From positions 1 to 9,333 of the forward strand of contig JBAZFB010000033.1 in assembly GCA_041653595.1 (NCBI GenBank): DNA of 9,333 bases, written 5' to 3'. The notes under the pieces were generated by a model. The model was not told the origin of the DNA. It ran no database searches and saw only the letters and a list, made by a program, of their open reading frames with translations. This document shows, in pieces, positions 1 to 7,119 of this stretch. This stretch comes from Candidatus Omnitrophota bacterium. GTDB lineage: Bacteria > Omnitrophota > Gorgyraeia > Pluralincolimonadales > Pluralincolimonadaceae. Within the stretch, counting starts at the first letter, position 1. Each line of letters opens with the position of its first letter. The position numbers and the translations under genes are program-made.

Positions 1-1
1 A

Positions 2-517
2 GGGGATTTCGGCATATACCTGGATAAGACGGCCGAAGACCTCAAGAAGCGCGGGATCACAGACGACGAATCCCTATACCTCGAGACCGTAAGGATATCT
101 CTCGCGGACCTGCAAAAAGGCCTGAATAGGGACGCGGTCACCGTCTCAAAAAGCAACCAGGGCATGACGGTAAAGGCCGTGCTTAACGGCGAGGTCACCT
201 GCCTGCTGGCCGTCGATACAGGCGCTGCGGTAATGGTAATAACGAGATCGATCGCCGACAGGCTCGAGATAAATCCCAACGATTCGCTGGAAGACGTGCA
301 ATTCACGCTGGCCGACGGCAGTATCATCAAAAGCAAGGTCGTCAAGATAAAGAGCGTCCGGGTCGGGAATTCCACGGTCCATGACGTCGCGGCGGCCGTA
401 ACTGACAAACCGCCGGGAGCGGGAGTGGACGGGCTCCTGGGCATGTCTTTCCTGAACAACTTTAATATCAAGATGGATGTAGCGAACGGGAAGCTGATAC
501 TGGAAACGATAAAATAG
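2..517 (+). CDS. Retropepsin-like aspartic protease, C-terminal part (5' end outside window)
   Basis: The reading frame is open from base 2 to the TAG at 515-517, giving 171 visible residues; the true start lies upstream of the window. Visible residues 71-75 read VDTGA, the catalytic Asp-Thr-Gly of single-domain retropepsin-like proteases (bases 215-223). It is followed by a hydrophobic strand (VMVI), then LADGSIIKS near residue 103 and a GLLGMSFLNNF block near residue 144. That last block is the second conserved motif of the bacterial gag-asp/Asp_protease_2 type families. Such proteins act as homodimers, each chain giving one Asp. An internal ATG at 164 is possible, but the frame continues upstream with protein-like composition (about 54 residues of charged, helical-looking sequence), so I prefer a longer protein. 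Its substrate is unknown. It ends 36 nt before the AtpZ-like gene and could be co-transcribed with it. Confidence 0.8.
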   Translation, partial: GDFGIYLDKTAEDLKKRGITDDESLYLETVRISLADLQKGLNRDAVTVSKSNQGMTVKAVLNGEVTCLLAVDTGAAVMVITRSIADRLEINPNDSLEDVQFTLADGSIIKSKVVKIKSVRVGNSTVHDVAAAVTDKPPGAGVDGLLGMSFLNNFNIKMDVANGKLILETIK

Positions 518-523
518 CCTCGG

Positions 524-553
524 TTGAAAATATGCTTGCCGGTGTGTTATAAT
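524..553 (+). promoter_or_regulatory. Sigma70-like promoter at the head of the ATP synthase operon
   Basis: A -35 box TTGAAA (524-529, 5 of 6 to consensus) is followed by an 18-nt spacer and a perfect TATAAT (548-553) preceded by TGt, an extended -10. It sits in the short gap after the aspartic protease gene, where a promoter for the atp genes is expected. The -10 box directly abuts the ATG at 554, so a start site about 7 nt downstream (near 560) would fall inside the atpZ-like gene. The match is seen in the sequence; activity is inferred. Confidence 0.55.
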
Positions 554-826
554 ATGCAGATCGAAGACAGGAAAAAGGCGGATTTCTACAAATGGACCAA
601 GATCTGGGGGCTTCTCTCCTTTGTGCCCGTCGTCCTGGCCGCAGGACCGCTTGCGGGATACTTTCTGGGCGATTACCTGGAGAAGAAGATCGGGTACGCG
701 CCTTACCTGTCCCTTATCGGCATGGCGCTCGGTTTCTTCACGAGCATAAGGGAGATAATAAAGATATTAAAGCTGGTCCAGAAGACGGACCCGAAACCAA
801 ATAAGCCGGAAAATCGTCATGACTGA
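554..826 (+). CDS. atpZ: AtpZ/AtpI-like small membrane protein of the ATP synthase operon
   Basis: A 90-residue protein with a basic N-terminus and two membrane segments (about residues 18-38, and 49-66 running into an amphipathic IREIIKILK stretch). The GxLxGYFLGDYLEKKIGYAPYL pattern between them, with conserved glycines and an acidic residue before the second helix, is typical of AtpZ/AtpI-type proteins. In family members these assist c-ring assembly or stability and may help cation supply. Its place directly before atpB supports the call. I chose ATG 554; a TTG at 524 is in frame but lacks a Shine-Dalgarno and lies in the putative -35 box. ATG 554 also lacks a clear Shine-Dalgarno because the -10 box occupies that place, so the true start is uncertain. 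The gene ends by overlapping atpB by 8 nt. Confidence 0.75.
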   Translation: MQIEDRKKADFYKWTKIWGLLSFVPVVLAAGPLAGYFLGDYLEKKIGYAPYLSLIGMALGFFTSIREIIKILKLVQKTDPKPNKPENRHD

Positions 827-1568
827 AACGCACGCCGCACAACCCGAACTGCAGAATTTCGTGGGGCTTCTCGCCGAGAGGCTCGAGGGGACTCCTTTCG
901 CGCATTTCCTTCTTATCTGGGAGAACGTTATATTCTCACTGATAATAGTCGCGGTCATTTCCCTTCTCGCCTATTTCGCCTCGAGGAAGAGTTCTATGGT
1001 CCCGGGCAGGCTGCAGCTGTTCATGGAGATGATCGTGGGCGGACTCGACGATTTCGTCTGCGGGATACTCGGCCCGGACGGGAAAAGGTTCACCCCTTTT
1101 ATCGGGACGCTCTTCATATATATCCTTTTCATGAACCTCTTAGGGCTTATCCCGTTCTTCAAGTCGTCTACAGCGAACCTTTCGACGACCGTAGCGCTCG
1201 CGCTCTGCGTCTTCCTCTACGTCCAATATACCGCGATCAAGGAGAACGGCCTGCTCGGGTATATAGACCACCTGATGGGTAACCCGCGCGGGATAATAGC
1301 CTTTACCGTATTTATCCCTGTCCTCCTCTTTTTCATACACATAATCTCCGAACTTGTAAAACCGGTAAGTCTGGCCTTACGTCTCCGCAGCAACATCTGG
1401 GCCGAGGATATGCTGTTGGCCGTGTCGGCGCAATTCGGTATCGGCGGAGTGCCGTTATTTCTCTTCAACATGATTTTGGTCATATTGAGCGGGATCATGC
1501 AGGCGGTAGTCTTCAGCCTGCTGACCACCGTATATTTCGCGTTAGTAATGCCGCACCACGAAGAATAG
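819..1568 (+). CDS. atpB: ATP synthase Fo subunit a
   Basis: A 249-residue polytopic membrane protein forming the stator half-channels that pass ions to and from the c-ring. The signature is at residues 179-200: LVKPVSLALRLRSN continues into IWAEDMLL, aligning with the KPVSLGLRLFGN segment of E. coli subunit a. The essential arginine (E. coli R210) is R188; E. coli E219 aligns with D197 and Q252 with Q228 in SGIMQAVVFSLLTTVYF. The position of E. coli H245 is V221. The residues after the essential Arg are unusual: Leu-Arg-Ser-Asn replaces the common Leu-Phe-Gly-Asn. Hydrophobic segments run near residues 35-54, 92-112, 121-137, 158-178 and 190-243. The start overlaps the end of the atpZ-like gene, with a weak GGA motif at 808-810. 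It ends 94 nt before atpE. Confidence 0.95.
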   Translation: MTETHAAQPELQNFVGLLAERLEGTPFAHFLLIWENVIFSLIIVAVISLLAYFASRKSSMVPGRLQLFMEMIVGGLDDFVCGILGPDGKRFTPFIGTLFIYILFMNLLGLIPFFKSSTANLSTTVALALCVFLYVQYTAIKENGLLGYIDHLMGNPRGIIAFTVFIPVLLFFIHIISELVKPVSLALRLRSNIWAEDMLLAVSAQFGIGGVPLFLFNMILVILSGIMQAVVFSLLTTVYFALVMPHHEE

Positions 1569-1571
1569 GAA

Positions 1572-1594
1572 TAATCCCGCCTAAGGCGGGATTA
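1572..1594. repeat. Perfect 10-bp inverted repeat with TAA loop (atpB-atpE gap, first hairpin)
   Basis: The arms TAATCCCGCC (1572-1581) and GGCGGGATTA (1585-1594) are exact reverse complements around a three-base loop, 3 nt after the atpB stop. In RNA this would be a very stable stem. It is followed by AAATTC and not by a U-tract, so it does not look like a full intrinsic terminator. It could stabilise or attenuate the transcript, or be a dispersed palindrome. Confidence 0.85.
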
Positions 1595-1599
1595 AATTC

Positions 1600-1640
1600 G
1601 GCCTTATGGTTTACATCGTGTATCGATGTAAACCATGGCC
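1600..1640. repeat. Long hairpin before atpE (13-bp perfect stem plus GGCC base)
   Basis: The arms ATGGTTTACATCG (1606-1618) and CGATGTAAACCAT (1624-1636) are perfect reverse complements around the loop TGTAT. Outside them GGCC (1600-1603) can pair with GGCC (1637-1640), leaving a two-base TT bulge at 1604-1605. The stem ends about 10 nt before the atpE Shine-Dalgarno, leaving an A/U-rich single-stranded stretch. Such placement fits an mRNA-processing or stability element that raises c-subunit yield, but it could also be a DNA operator. Confidence 0.85.
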
Positions 1641-1649
1641 TCATTTAAA

Positions 1650-1656
1650 AAGGAGG
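1650..1656 (+). promoter_or_regulatory. Strong Shine-Dalgarno of atpE
   Basis: AAGGAGG lies 6 nt before the atpE ATG in an A-rich context. It is the best ribosome binding site in the operon and fits the need for many c subunits per complex. It also fixes the atpE start at 1663. Confidence 0.85.
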
Positions 1657-1662
1657 TAGGTA

Positions 1663-1893
1663 ATGGACTACAAGGCAATGCTTTCGATCTCCGTCCCGAT
1701 AGGGCTGGCGATCGCGGCGTTCGGTTCCGCCATCGCTCTCGGAAAGGCCGTAGCTGCGGCAATGGAGGCGACGGCGAGGCAGCCCGAGGCGTCGATGAAG
1801 ATACTCATCAACATGATCGCCGGTTGCGCGCTTATCGAAGCCCTGACGATCTACGCTTTGGTGCTCTCTTTCTCTCTTCTCGGAAAGATCTAG
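1663..1893 (+). CDS. atpE: ATP synthase Fo subunit c (H+-type c-ring)
   Basis: A 76-residue helical hairpin. Helix 1 spans about residues 8-36, the polar loop is RQPE at 39-42, and helix 2 spans about 46-72. The ion-carrying carboxylate is E59 in a LIEALTIYALVL segment, very like the EALTIYGLVV of chloroplast and cyanobacterial c subunits. The Na+-site Gln of Ilyobacter-type rings aligns with L26, and the Glu-Ser pair is Glu-Ala here, so proton coupling is inferred. The helix 1 glycine-repeat region reads G21-S-A-I-A-L-G-K28, with alanines at several positions that are glycine elsewhere. This could change helix packing and ring size. A strong Shine-Dalgarno and two hairpins precede it. It is 11 nt from atpF. 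Confidence 0.95.
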   Translation: MDYKAMLSISVPIGLAIAAFGSAIALGKAVAAAMEATARQPEASMKILINMIAGCALIEALTIYALVLSFSLLGKI

Positions 1894-1904
1894 CAGATCA
1901 AGAG

Positions 1905-2402
1905 ATGGACCTACTAAAGCTGCTTACAACTAATGAGATAGTCGCGCAGGTAATAAGCTTCCTTCTGCTCATGGCCCTTCTGCGCGTATTCGCGTGGAAG
2001 AAACTCCTCAAGCTGCTCGACGACAGGCGCGCGCGGATCGCCTCGGAGTTCAAGAAGATCGAGGATGCGCAGGCCGCGGTCGAGCGCATGAGGTCCGACT
2101 ACGGCAAGAAGCTCGCGGATATCGAGGCCGAGTCCCGCGCCAGGATACAGGAAGCCATAAACGACGGGAAGCAGTTCTCCCTGGAGATAAGGGAGAACGC
2201 GCGGCAGGAAGCGCGCGCCATCCTGGACAAGGCGCAGGAAAATATTGAGAACGAGATCGCCAAGGCCAAGCATGAACTGAAGAAAAATGTCGTCGAGTTG
2301 ACGCTCGGCACTACCGAAAAGCTCCTAAAAGAGAAGATCACCGGCGAAAAGGACAAAAAACTCGCCTCTGATTTCCTTGATGAGCTCGAGAAGGTCAAAT
2401 GA
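1905..2402 (+). CDS. atpF: ATP synthase Fo subunit b (peripheral stalk)
   Basis: A 165-residue protein with one N-terminal membrane helix (about residues 11-30, EIVAQVISFLLLMALLRVFA) followed by a long charged, Ala/Glu/Lys/Arg-rich helix to the C-terminus, forming a right-handed coiled-coil dimer. The LLDDRRARIASEF segment just after the membrane is typical of subunit b. Only one b gene is present, so a b2 homodimer is expected. I chose ATG 1905 because it gives a canonical short N-terminus. The same frame is open upstream to an ATG at 1635, but that stretch is the other-frame shadow of atpE. Start signals are weak (AAGAG), suggesting coupling to atpE translation. The stop is 52 nt before atpH, an unusually long gap for this operon. 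Confidence 0.93.
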   Translation: MDLLKLLTTNEIVAQVISFLLLMALLRVFAWKKLLKLLDDRRARIASEFKKIEDAQAAVERMRSDYGKKLADIEAESRARIQEAINDGKQFSLEIRENARQEARAILDKAQENIENEIAKAKHELKKNVVELTLGTTEKLLKEKITGEKDKKLASDFLDELEKVK

Positions 2403-2412
2403 CCCGTTCGGA

Positions 2413-2458
2413 GACCCTCAGGGTCATCCTGAGTCGACTGAAAGGATGCGAAGGATGA
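2413..2458. repeat. Palindromic repeat-like element filling the atpF-atpH gap
   Basis: The stretch is built of nested inverted repeats: GACCC/GGGTC (2413-2417/2421-2425), CTCAGG/CCTGAG (2417-2422/2428-2433) and TCATCCT/AGGATGA (2424-2430/2452-2458). A further GGATG copy at 2444-2448 can also pair with the left arm. The wording (GGGTCATCCTGAG ... CGAAGGATGA) resembles short interspersed palindromes I recall from many bacterial genomes. It supplies both a Shine-Dalgarno (AAAGGA, 2441-2446) and the atpH ATG, which lies inside the right arm. Its dispersed nature cannot be tested in this window. Confidence 0.6.
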
Positions 2459-3003
2459 GCGACAGGGCCGTCGCGAGAAGATATGCCGATGGGTTCCTCG
2501 CCTTCGCCAAGGATACGATAGGGACGAAAAAAGGCCTTGAGGAGATAATCTCATTCGGGGAGATCCTGAACAAGAACCCGGAACTTTCGAAATTCCTTGA
2601 GAACCCTGAGATAACCTGCGCGGAGAAATCCGGATTCGTGGATGCTGCCTTCAAGCCCCTCCTCTCTATTGAGACGAGGGAATTCATAAAATTGATAATC
2701 GAGAAACGCCGCAGCGAGGAAGCGGTCGATATCGCCGACGAGGCGAAGATACTCTATCGCCGCGAGATGGGGATAGAGAAGGCCGTAATAAAAAGCGCGA
2801 AGCCGCTGCCGCAGGATATCGTCCGGATGATCAAAGACAGGCTCGAGGGCAAATTCGAGAAAAAACTTGAATTTGAAATAGTGATAGACCCCGGCCTCCT
2901 CGGCGGGGTGCAGGCGACCGTAGGCAACATCGTTATAGACGGATCGGTGAAGAGGAAACTTTACGAATTAAAGGAATATCTAATGGAGAGCAAGGTAGAA
3001 TAA
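2455..3003 (+). CDS. atpH: ATP synthase F1 subunit delta
   Basis: A 182-residue protein linking the top of F1 to subunit b (the OSCP equivalent). The N-terminal helical domain begins with AVARRYADGFLAFAK (residues 6-20). The C-terminal domain has the conserved IDPGLLGGVQATVGN then IVIDGSVKRKLYEL pattern (residues 144-172), a hallmark of delta. I chose ATG 2455, with AAAGGA 8 nt upstream and a canonical N-terminus. The frame stays open back to 2377, but the extra residues are only the translation of the palindromic element and of the atpF end. It is 1 nt from atpA. Confidence 0.92.
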   Translation: MSDRAVARRYADGFLAFAKDTIGTKKGLEEIISFGEILNKNPELSKFLENPEITCAEKSGFVDAAFKPLLSIETREFIKLIIEKRRSEEAVDIADEAKILYRREMGIEKAVIKSAKPLPQDIVRMIKDRLEGKFEKKLEFEIVIDPGLLGGVQATVGNIVIDGSVKRKLYELKEYLMESKVE

Positions 3004-3004
3004 T

Positions 3005-4539
3005 ATGGCGATTAGACCCGAAGAAGTCGCTTCAGTGATCAGGAAAGAACTGGAAAAATTCAAGTCGAAGATGAAAATGGAGTCCGTCGGCACGGTGCTC
3101 CAGGTCGGTGACGGGATCGCCCGTGTTTACGGCCTTGATGACGTAATGGCCGGCGAGCTCGTCGAGCTGCCCGGAGGGATCATGGGCATGGTCCTCAACC
3201 TTGAGGAAGAGAGCGTTGGCGTCGTCATCTTCGGTTCCGATGAGACCATAAAAGACGGCGATACCGTCAAGAGGACGGGAAAGATCGTGCAGGTGCCCGT
3301 CGGCAAGGCGCTTGTCGGGCGCGTAGTCGACGCGCTGGGAAATCCCATAGACGATAAGGGGCCTGTCGTGACTGACAAATTCAGGCCTGTCGAAGGGCAT
3401 TCCCCGAACGTCATCCAGCGCCAGCCGGTAAAGGAACCGCTCCAGACCGGGATAAAAGCCATCGATTCGATGATACCCATAGGCCGCGGGCAGCGTGAAC
3501 TTATAATCGGCGACAGGCAAATAGGAAAGACCGCTATCGCCGTCGATACGATAATAAACCAGAAAGGCAAGGATATATACTGCATATACGTCGCCGTAGG
3601 GCAAAAGCTTTCCACCATCGTTTCGGTCGCCGAGACATTGGCTAAATACGGCGCGATGGACTATACGGTGATCGTAAGCGCGCCGGCAGAGGCCCCTGCC
3701 CCGCTGCAATACCTGGCCCCGTACGCGGGATGCGCGATCGGCGAGGAGTTCATGTATAACGGTAAGCACGCGCTTGTGATATATGACGACCTTTCAAAAC
3801 ACGCGCAGGCTTACAGGCAGCTCTCGCTCCTGTTGAGGCGTCCGCCGGGCCGCGAGGCGTATCCGGGGGACATCTTCTATCTCCACTCCAGGCTGCTCGA
3901 GCGCGCCGCGAAACTCTCGGACGACCTCGGCGGAGGTTCGCTTACGGCCCTGCCTTTCATAGAGACGCAGGCCGGCGACATAACAAGCTATATCCCTACG
4001 AATGTCATCTCCATCACCGACGGGCAAATATACCTTGAGGCCGACCTCTTCTACGCAGGGGTAAGGCCGGCCATAACGTCGGGCTCTCGGTATCGCGCGT
4101 CGGAGGCAAGGCGCAGACGAAGGCGATGAAGGGCGTAGCCGGAAGGCTGAGGATAGACCTGGCGCAATACCGCGAACTTGTGGCTTTCGCCCAGTTCGGT
4201 TCGGAACTCGACAAGGTGACCCAGGCCCAGCTTACGCGCGGGGAAAGGATGACCGAGATACTGAAGCAGGGCCAGTACGAGCCCCTCCCCTTATCAAAGC
4301 AGGTCATGATAATCTACGCCGGGACAAAGGGCTACCTCGACGATATGCCGCTCGACTGGATCAAGAAGTTCGAGTCGGATTTCTATAAGTTCATGGGTGA
4401 AAAATACCCGGATGTCGAGCATGAGATAGAGACCAAGAAAGAACTTAGTGACGCGCTGACAAAAAAACTCGACAAGGCCATACTGGAATTCAAGAACCAG
4501 TTTTCCGAGCCGCTGGTAAAAAATGATACTATCACTTAG
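3005..4539 (+). CDS. atpA: ATP synthase F1 subunit alpha, with a one-base frameshift
   Basis: This is the non-catalytic nucleotide-binding subunit of the F1 hexamer. The N-terminal barrel includes VGTVLQVGDGIARVYGL (residues 28-44). The P-loop is GDRQIGKT at 169-176, with Ile where Thr is usual (GDRQTGKT). REAYPGDIFYLHSRLLERAA and SYIPTNVISITDGQIYLEAD follow as expected. As written, the frame runs 3005-4129 (374 residues); its last 17 residues (TSGSRYRASEARRRRRR) are nonsense, and the true sequence resumes in the -1 frame to the TAG at 4537-4539. Restoring one A at 4075-4076 gives AINVGLSVSRVGGKAQTKAM and a 511-residue protein of normal length. The break falls just before the arginine finger (SRVGG; R365 in the restored numbering, bases 4096-4098). 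AAGG at 2992-2995 is the likely ribosome binding site. The gene overlaps atpG by 17 nt. Confidence 0.93.
4073..4077 (+). other. Frameshift point in atpA (one A missing)
   Basis: The sequence ATAAC stands where ATAAAC would encode Ile-Asn and keep the alpha consensus AINVGLSVSRVGG. Upstream of here the correct frame starts at 3005; downstream the correct frame is offset by one. A missing base in a short A run is the simplest reading, either as an assembly or read error or as a real mutation. Confidence 0.85.
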
Positions 4540-5428
4540 GCAGATAAAAAGAAGGATAAAAAGCGTCGAGAGCACGAAGAAGATAACGCGCGCGATGCAG
4601 ATGGTCTCTACGGCTAAATTCAAGCGAAGCGAGGATATGCTCTATATCGGAAGGCCCTATTACCTGAAACTCGATTCGATACTCCAGAAGCTCATCGCAA
4701 GCCTTAGGCCCGAGGAACTGGGGACGCATCCCCTCCTCGAGGATAGGGCCAAGAAGAAAAATCTCGCGGTCTGCGTGATCACCTCGGACAGCGGGCTATG
4801 CAGCGTATATAATAACAACATCATCCGCGTCACGGAAGATTTCATAGCGCAGCACGGCAAGGAAAAGGTAAAACTTGTCGCCATCGGGCGCAAGGGTTTC
4901 GCGTATTTCGCCAAGCGCGGCATAAATATCGTAAAGAGTTACATCGGGCTCCATGGCCGCTATTCGCCCGAAATCGCCGACGAGATAGCGGACGCCCTCA
5001 CCGGGATGTTCCTGAGCGGGGAGGCCGATGAAGTGTATATTACGCACACGCATTTCGGGGCGGCGATGAGGTACCACACGAGGGTAAGGAAATTCCTCAA
5101 CATCGTCCCTACTCCTCCGGGCGCCGGGACGGCGGAACCGAGGGAGCGCGCCGCAAGGGAAGGCGAGATAGAGTTTATCGCCGAACCGAGCATGGAAAAA
5201 ATATTAAAAGACCTTATACCAAGATATCTTTCAGTCAAGACAAGGCTGATACTGCTCGACGCGTTCACTTCCGAGCATTCGGCAAGGATGATGGCCATGC
5301 AGACGGCGACTGATAACGCGGTCGAGTTGATCGACAGCCTTACCATGCTGAGGAACAAGGCGCGGCAGGCCTCTATAACAGGTGAAGTGCTCCAGGTCGC
5401 GACAACGGCCGAAGCTTTGAAAGGATAA
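4523..5428 (+). CDS. atpG: ATP synthase F1 subunit gamma (central stalk)
   Basis: A 301-residue rotor subunit whose two terminal helices form the coiled coil inside the alpha/beta hexamer. The N-terminus LRQIKRRIKSVESTKKITRA (residues 5-24) and the C-terminal MLRNKARQASITGEVLQV (about 275-292) are the family signatures. A middle ITSDSGLCSVYNNNI segment (86-100) corresponds to the usual SDRGLCGG(F/Y)N, with Ser for Arg and SV for GG. Length is slightly above the usual 285-295, with a Pro/Gly/Ala/Arg-rich stretch near residues 195-212 (bases 5107-5160). The start overlaps the end of atpA by 17 nt and has little Shine-Dalgarno, so translational coupling is likely. Confidence 0.93.
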   Translation: MILSLRQIKRRIKSVESTKKITRAMQMVSTAKFKRSEDMLYIGRPYYLKLDSILQKLIASLRPEELGTHPLLEDRAKKKNLAVCVITSDSGLCSVYNNNIIRVTEDFIAQHGKEKVKLVAIGRKGFAYFAKRGINIVKSYIGLHGRYSPEIADEIADALTGMFLSGEADEVYITHTHFGAAMRYHTRVRKFLNIVPTPPGAGTAEPRERAAREGEIEFIAEPSMEKILKDLIPRYLSVKTRLILLDAFTSEHSARMMAMQTATDNAVELIDSLTMLRNKARQASITGEVLQVATTAEALKG

Positions 5429-5432
5429 ATAA

Positions 5433-6842
<1,410 letters not shown>

Positions 6843-6849
6843 ACGGCTA

Positions 6850-7119
6850 ATGGCTGAAAAATTATTCAAAATAAGCATTACCACTCCTGAAAAGACGGTA
6901 TTCGAAGGCGAGATATCCTCCCTTGTGGCGCCGGGAGAGGGAGGTTATTTCGGGGTGCTGGTAGACCATGCCCCGCTTATCGCGAACATCGTCCCCGGGA
7001 AGATAACGATTAAAGATGCGTCGGAGCAGCCTACGGTATTTAAGTGCAAAAGCACCGGCATTATCGAAGTGCTCAAGAACAATGTAAACCTTCTTGTTGA
7101 TTCAGCGGAGCGGGCATGA
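6850..7119 (+). CDS. atpC: ATP synthase F1 subunit epsilon, short form (N-terminal domain only)
   Basis: An 89-residue protein matching the N-terminal beta-sandwich of epsilon: KISITTPEKTVFEGEISSLV (7-26), then APGEGGYFGVLVDHAPL (27-43), a TGIIEVLKNNVNLLVDSAERA end (69-89). E. coli epsilon is 139 residues; the two C-terminal helices that inhibit ATP hydrolysis are entirely absent. The stop overlaps the next gene's ATG, and the sequence beyond is antiporter in another frame, so this is not a frameshift. Short epsilon subunits are known in some anaerobic and phototrophic bacteria. The beta-sandwich should still hold gamma and the c-ring together. The start has no good Shine-Dalgarno and lies 7 nt after atpD, suggesting coupled translation. 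Confidence 0.93.
   Translation: MAEKLFKISITTPEKTVFEGEISSLVAPGEGGYFGVLVDHAPLIANIVPGKITIKDASEQPTVFKCKSTGIIEVLKNNVNLLVDSAERA

Noticed and set aside
1572..1598. First hairpin as an intrinsic terminator of atpB
   Set aside because: No U-tract follows, and termination here would cut off the rest of the ATP synthase operon.
1606..1659. A 17-codon upstream reading frame ending in the atpE Shine-Dalgarno
   Set aside because: It has no ribosome binding site and is made mostly of the hairpin arms, so the short open frame is probably chance.
1720..1860. Na+-coupled c-ring
   Set aside because: The Na+-site Gln is Leu26 and the residue after the carboxylate is Ala, not Ser or Thr; this fits proton coupling despite the nearby antiporter.
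1635..2402. A 255-residue + strand frame beginning before atpE
   Set aside because: Its first 90 codons are a shadow of atpE in another frame; the Arg/Asp/Gly-rich translation is not protein-like, and real atpF begins at 1905.
4126..4539. The atpA 3' part as a separate gene starting at ATG 4126
   Set aside because: It is the alpha C-terminal domain only and would lack the arginine finger; a one-base frameshift explains it better.
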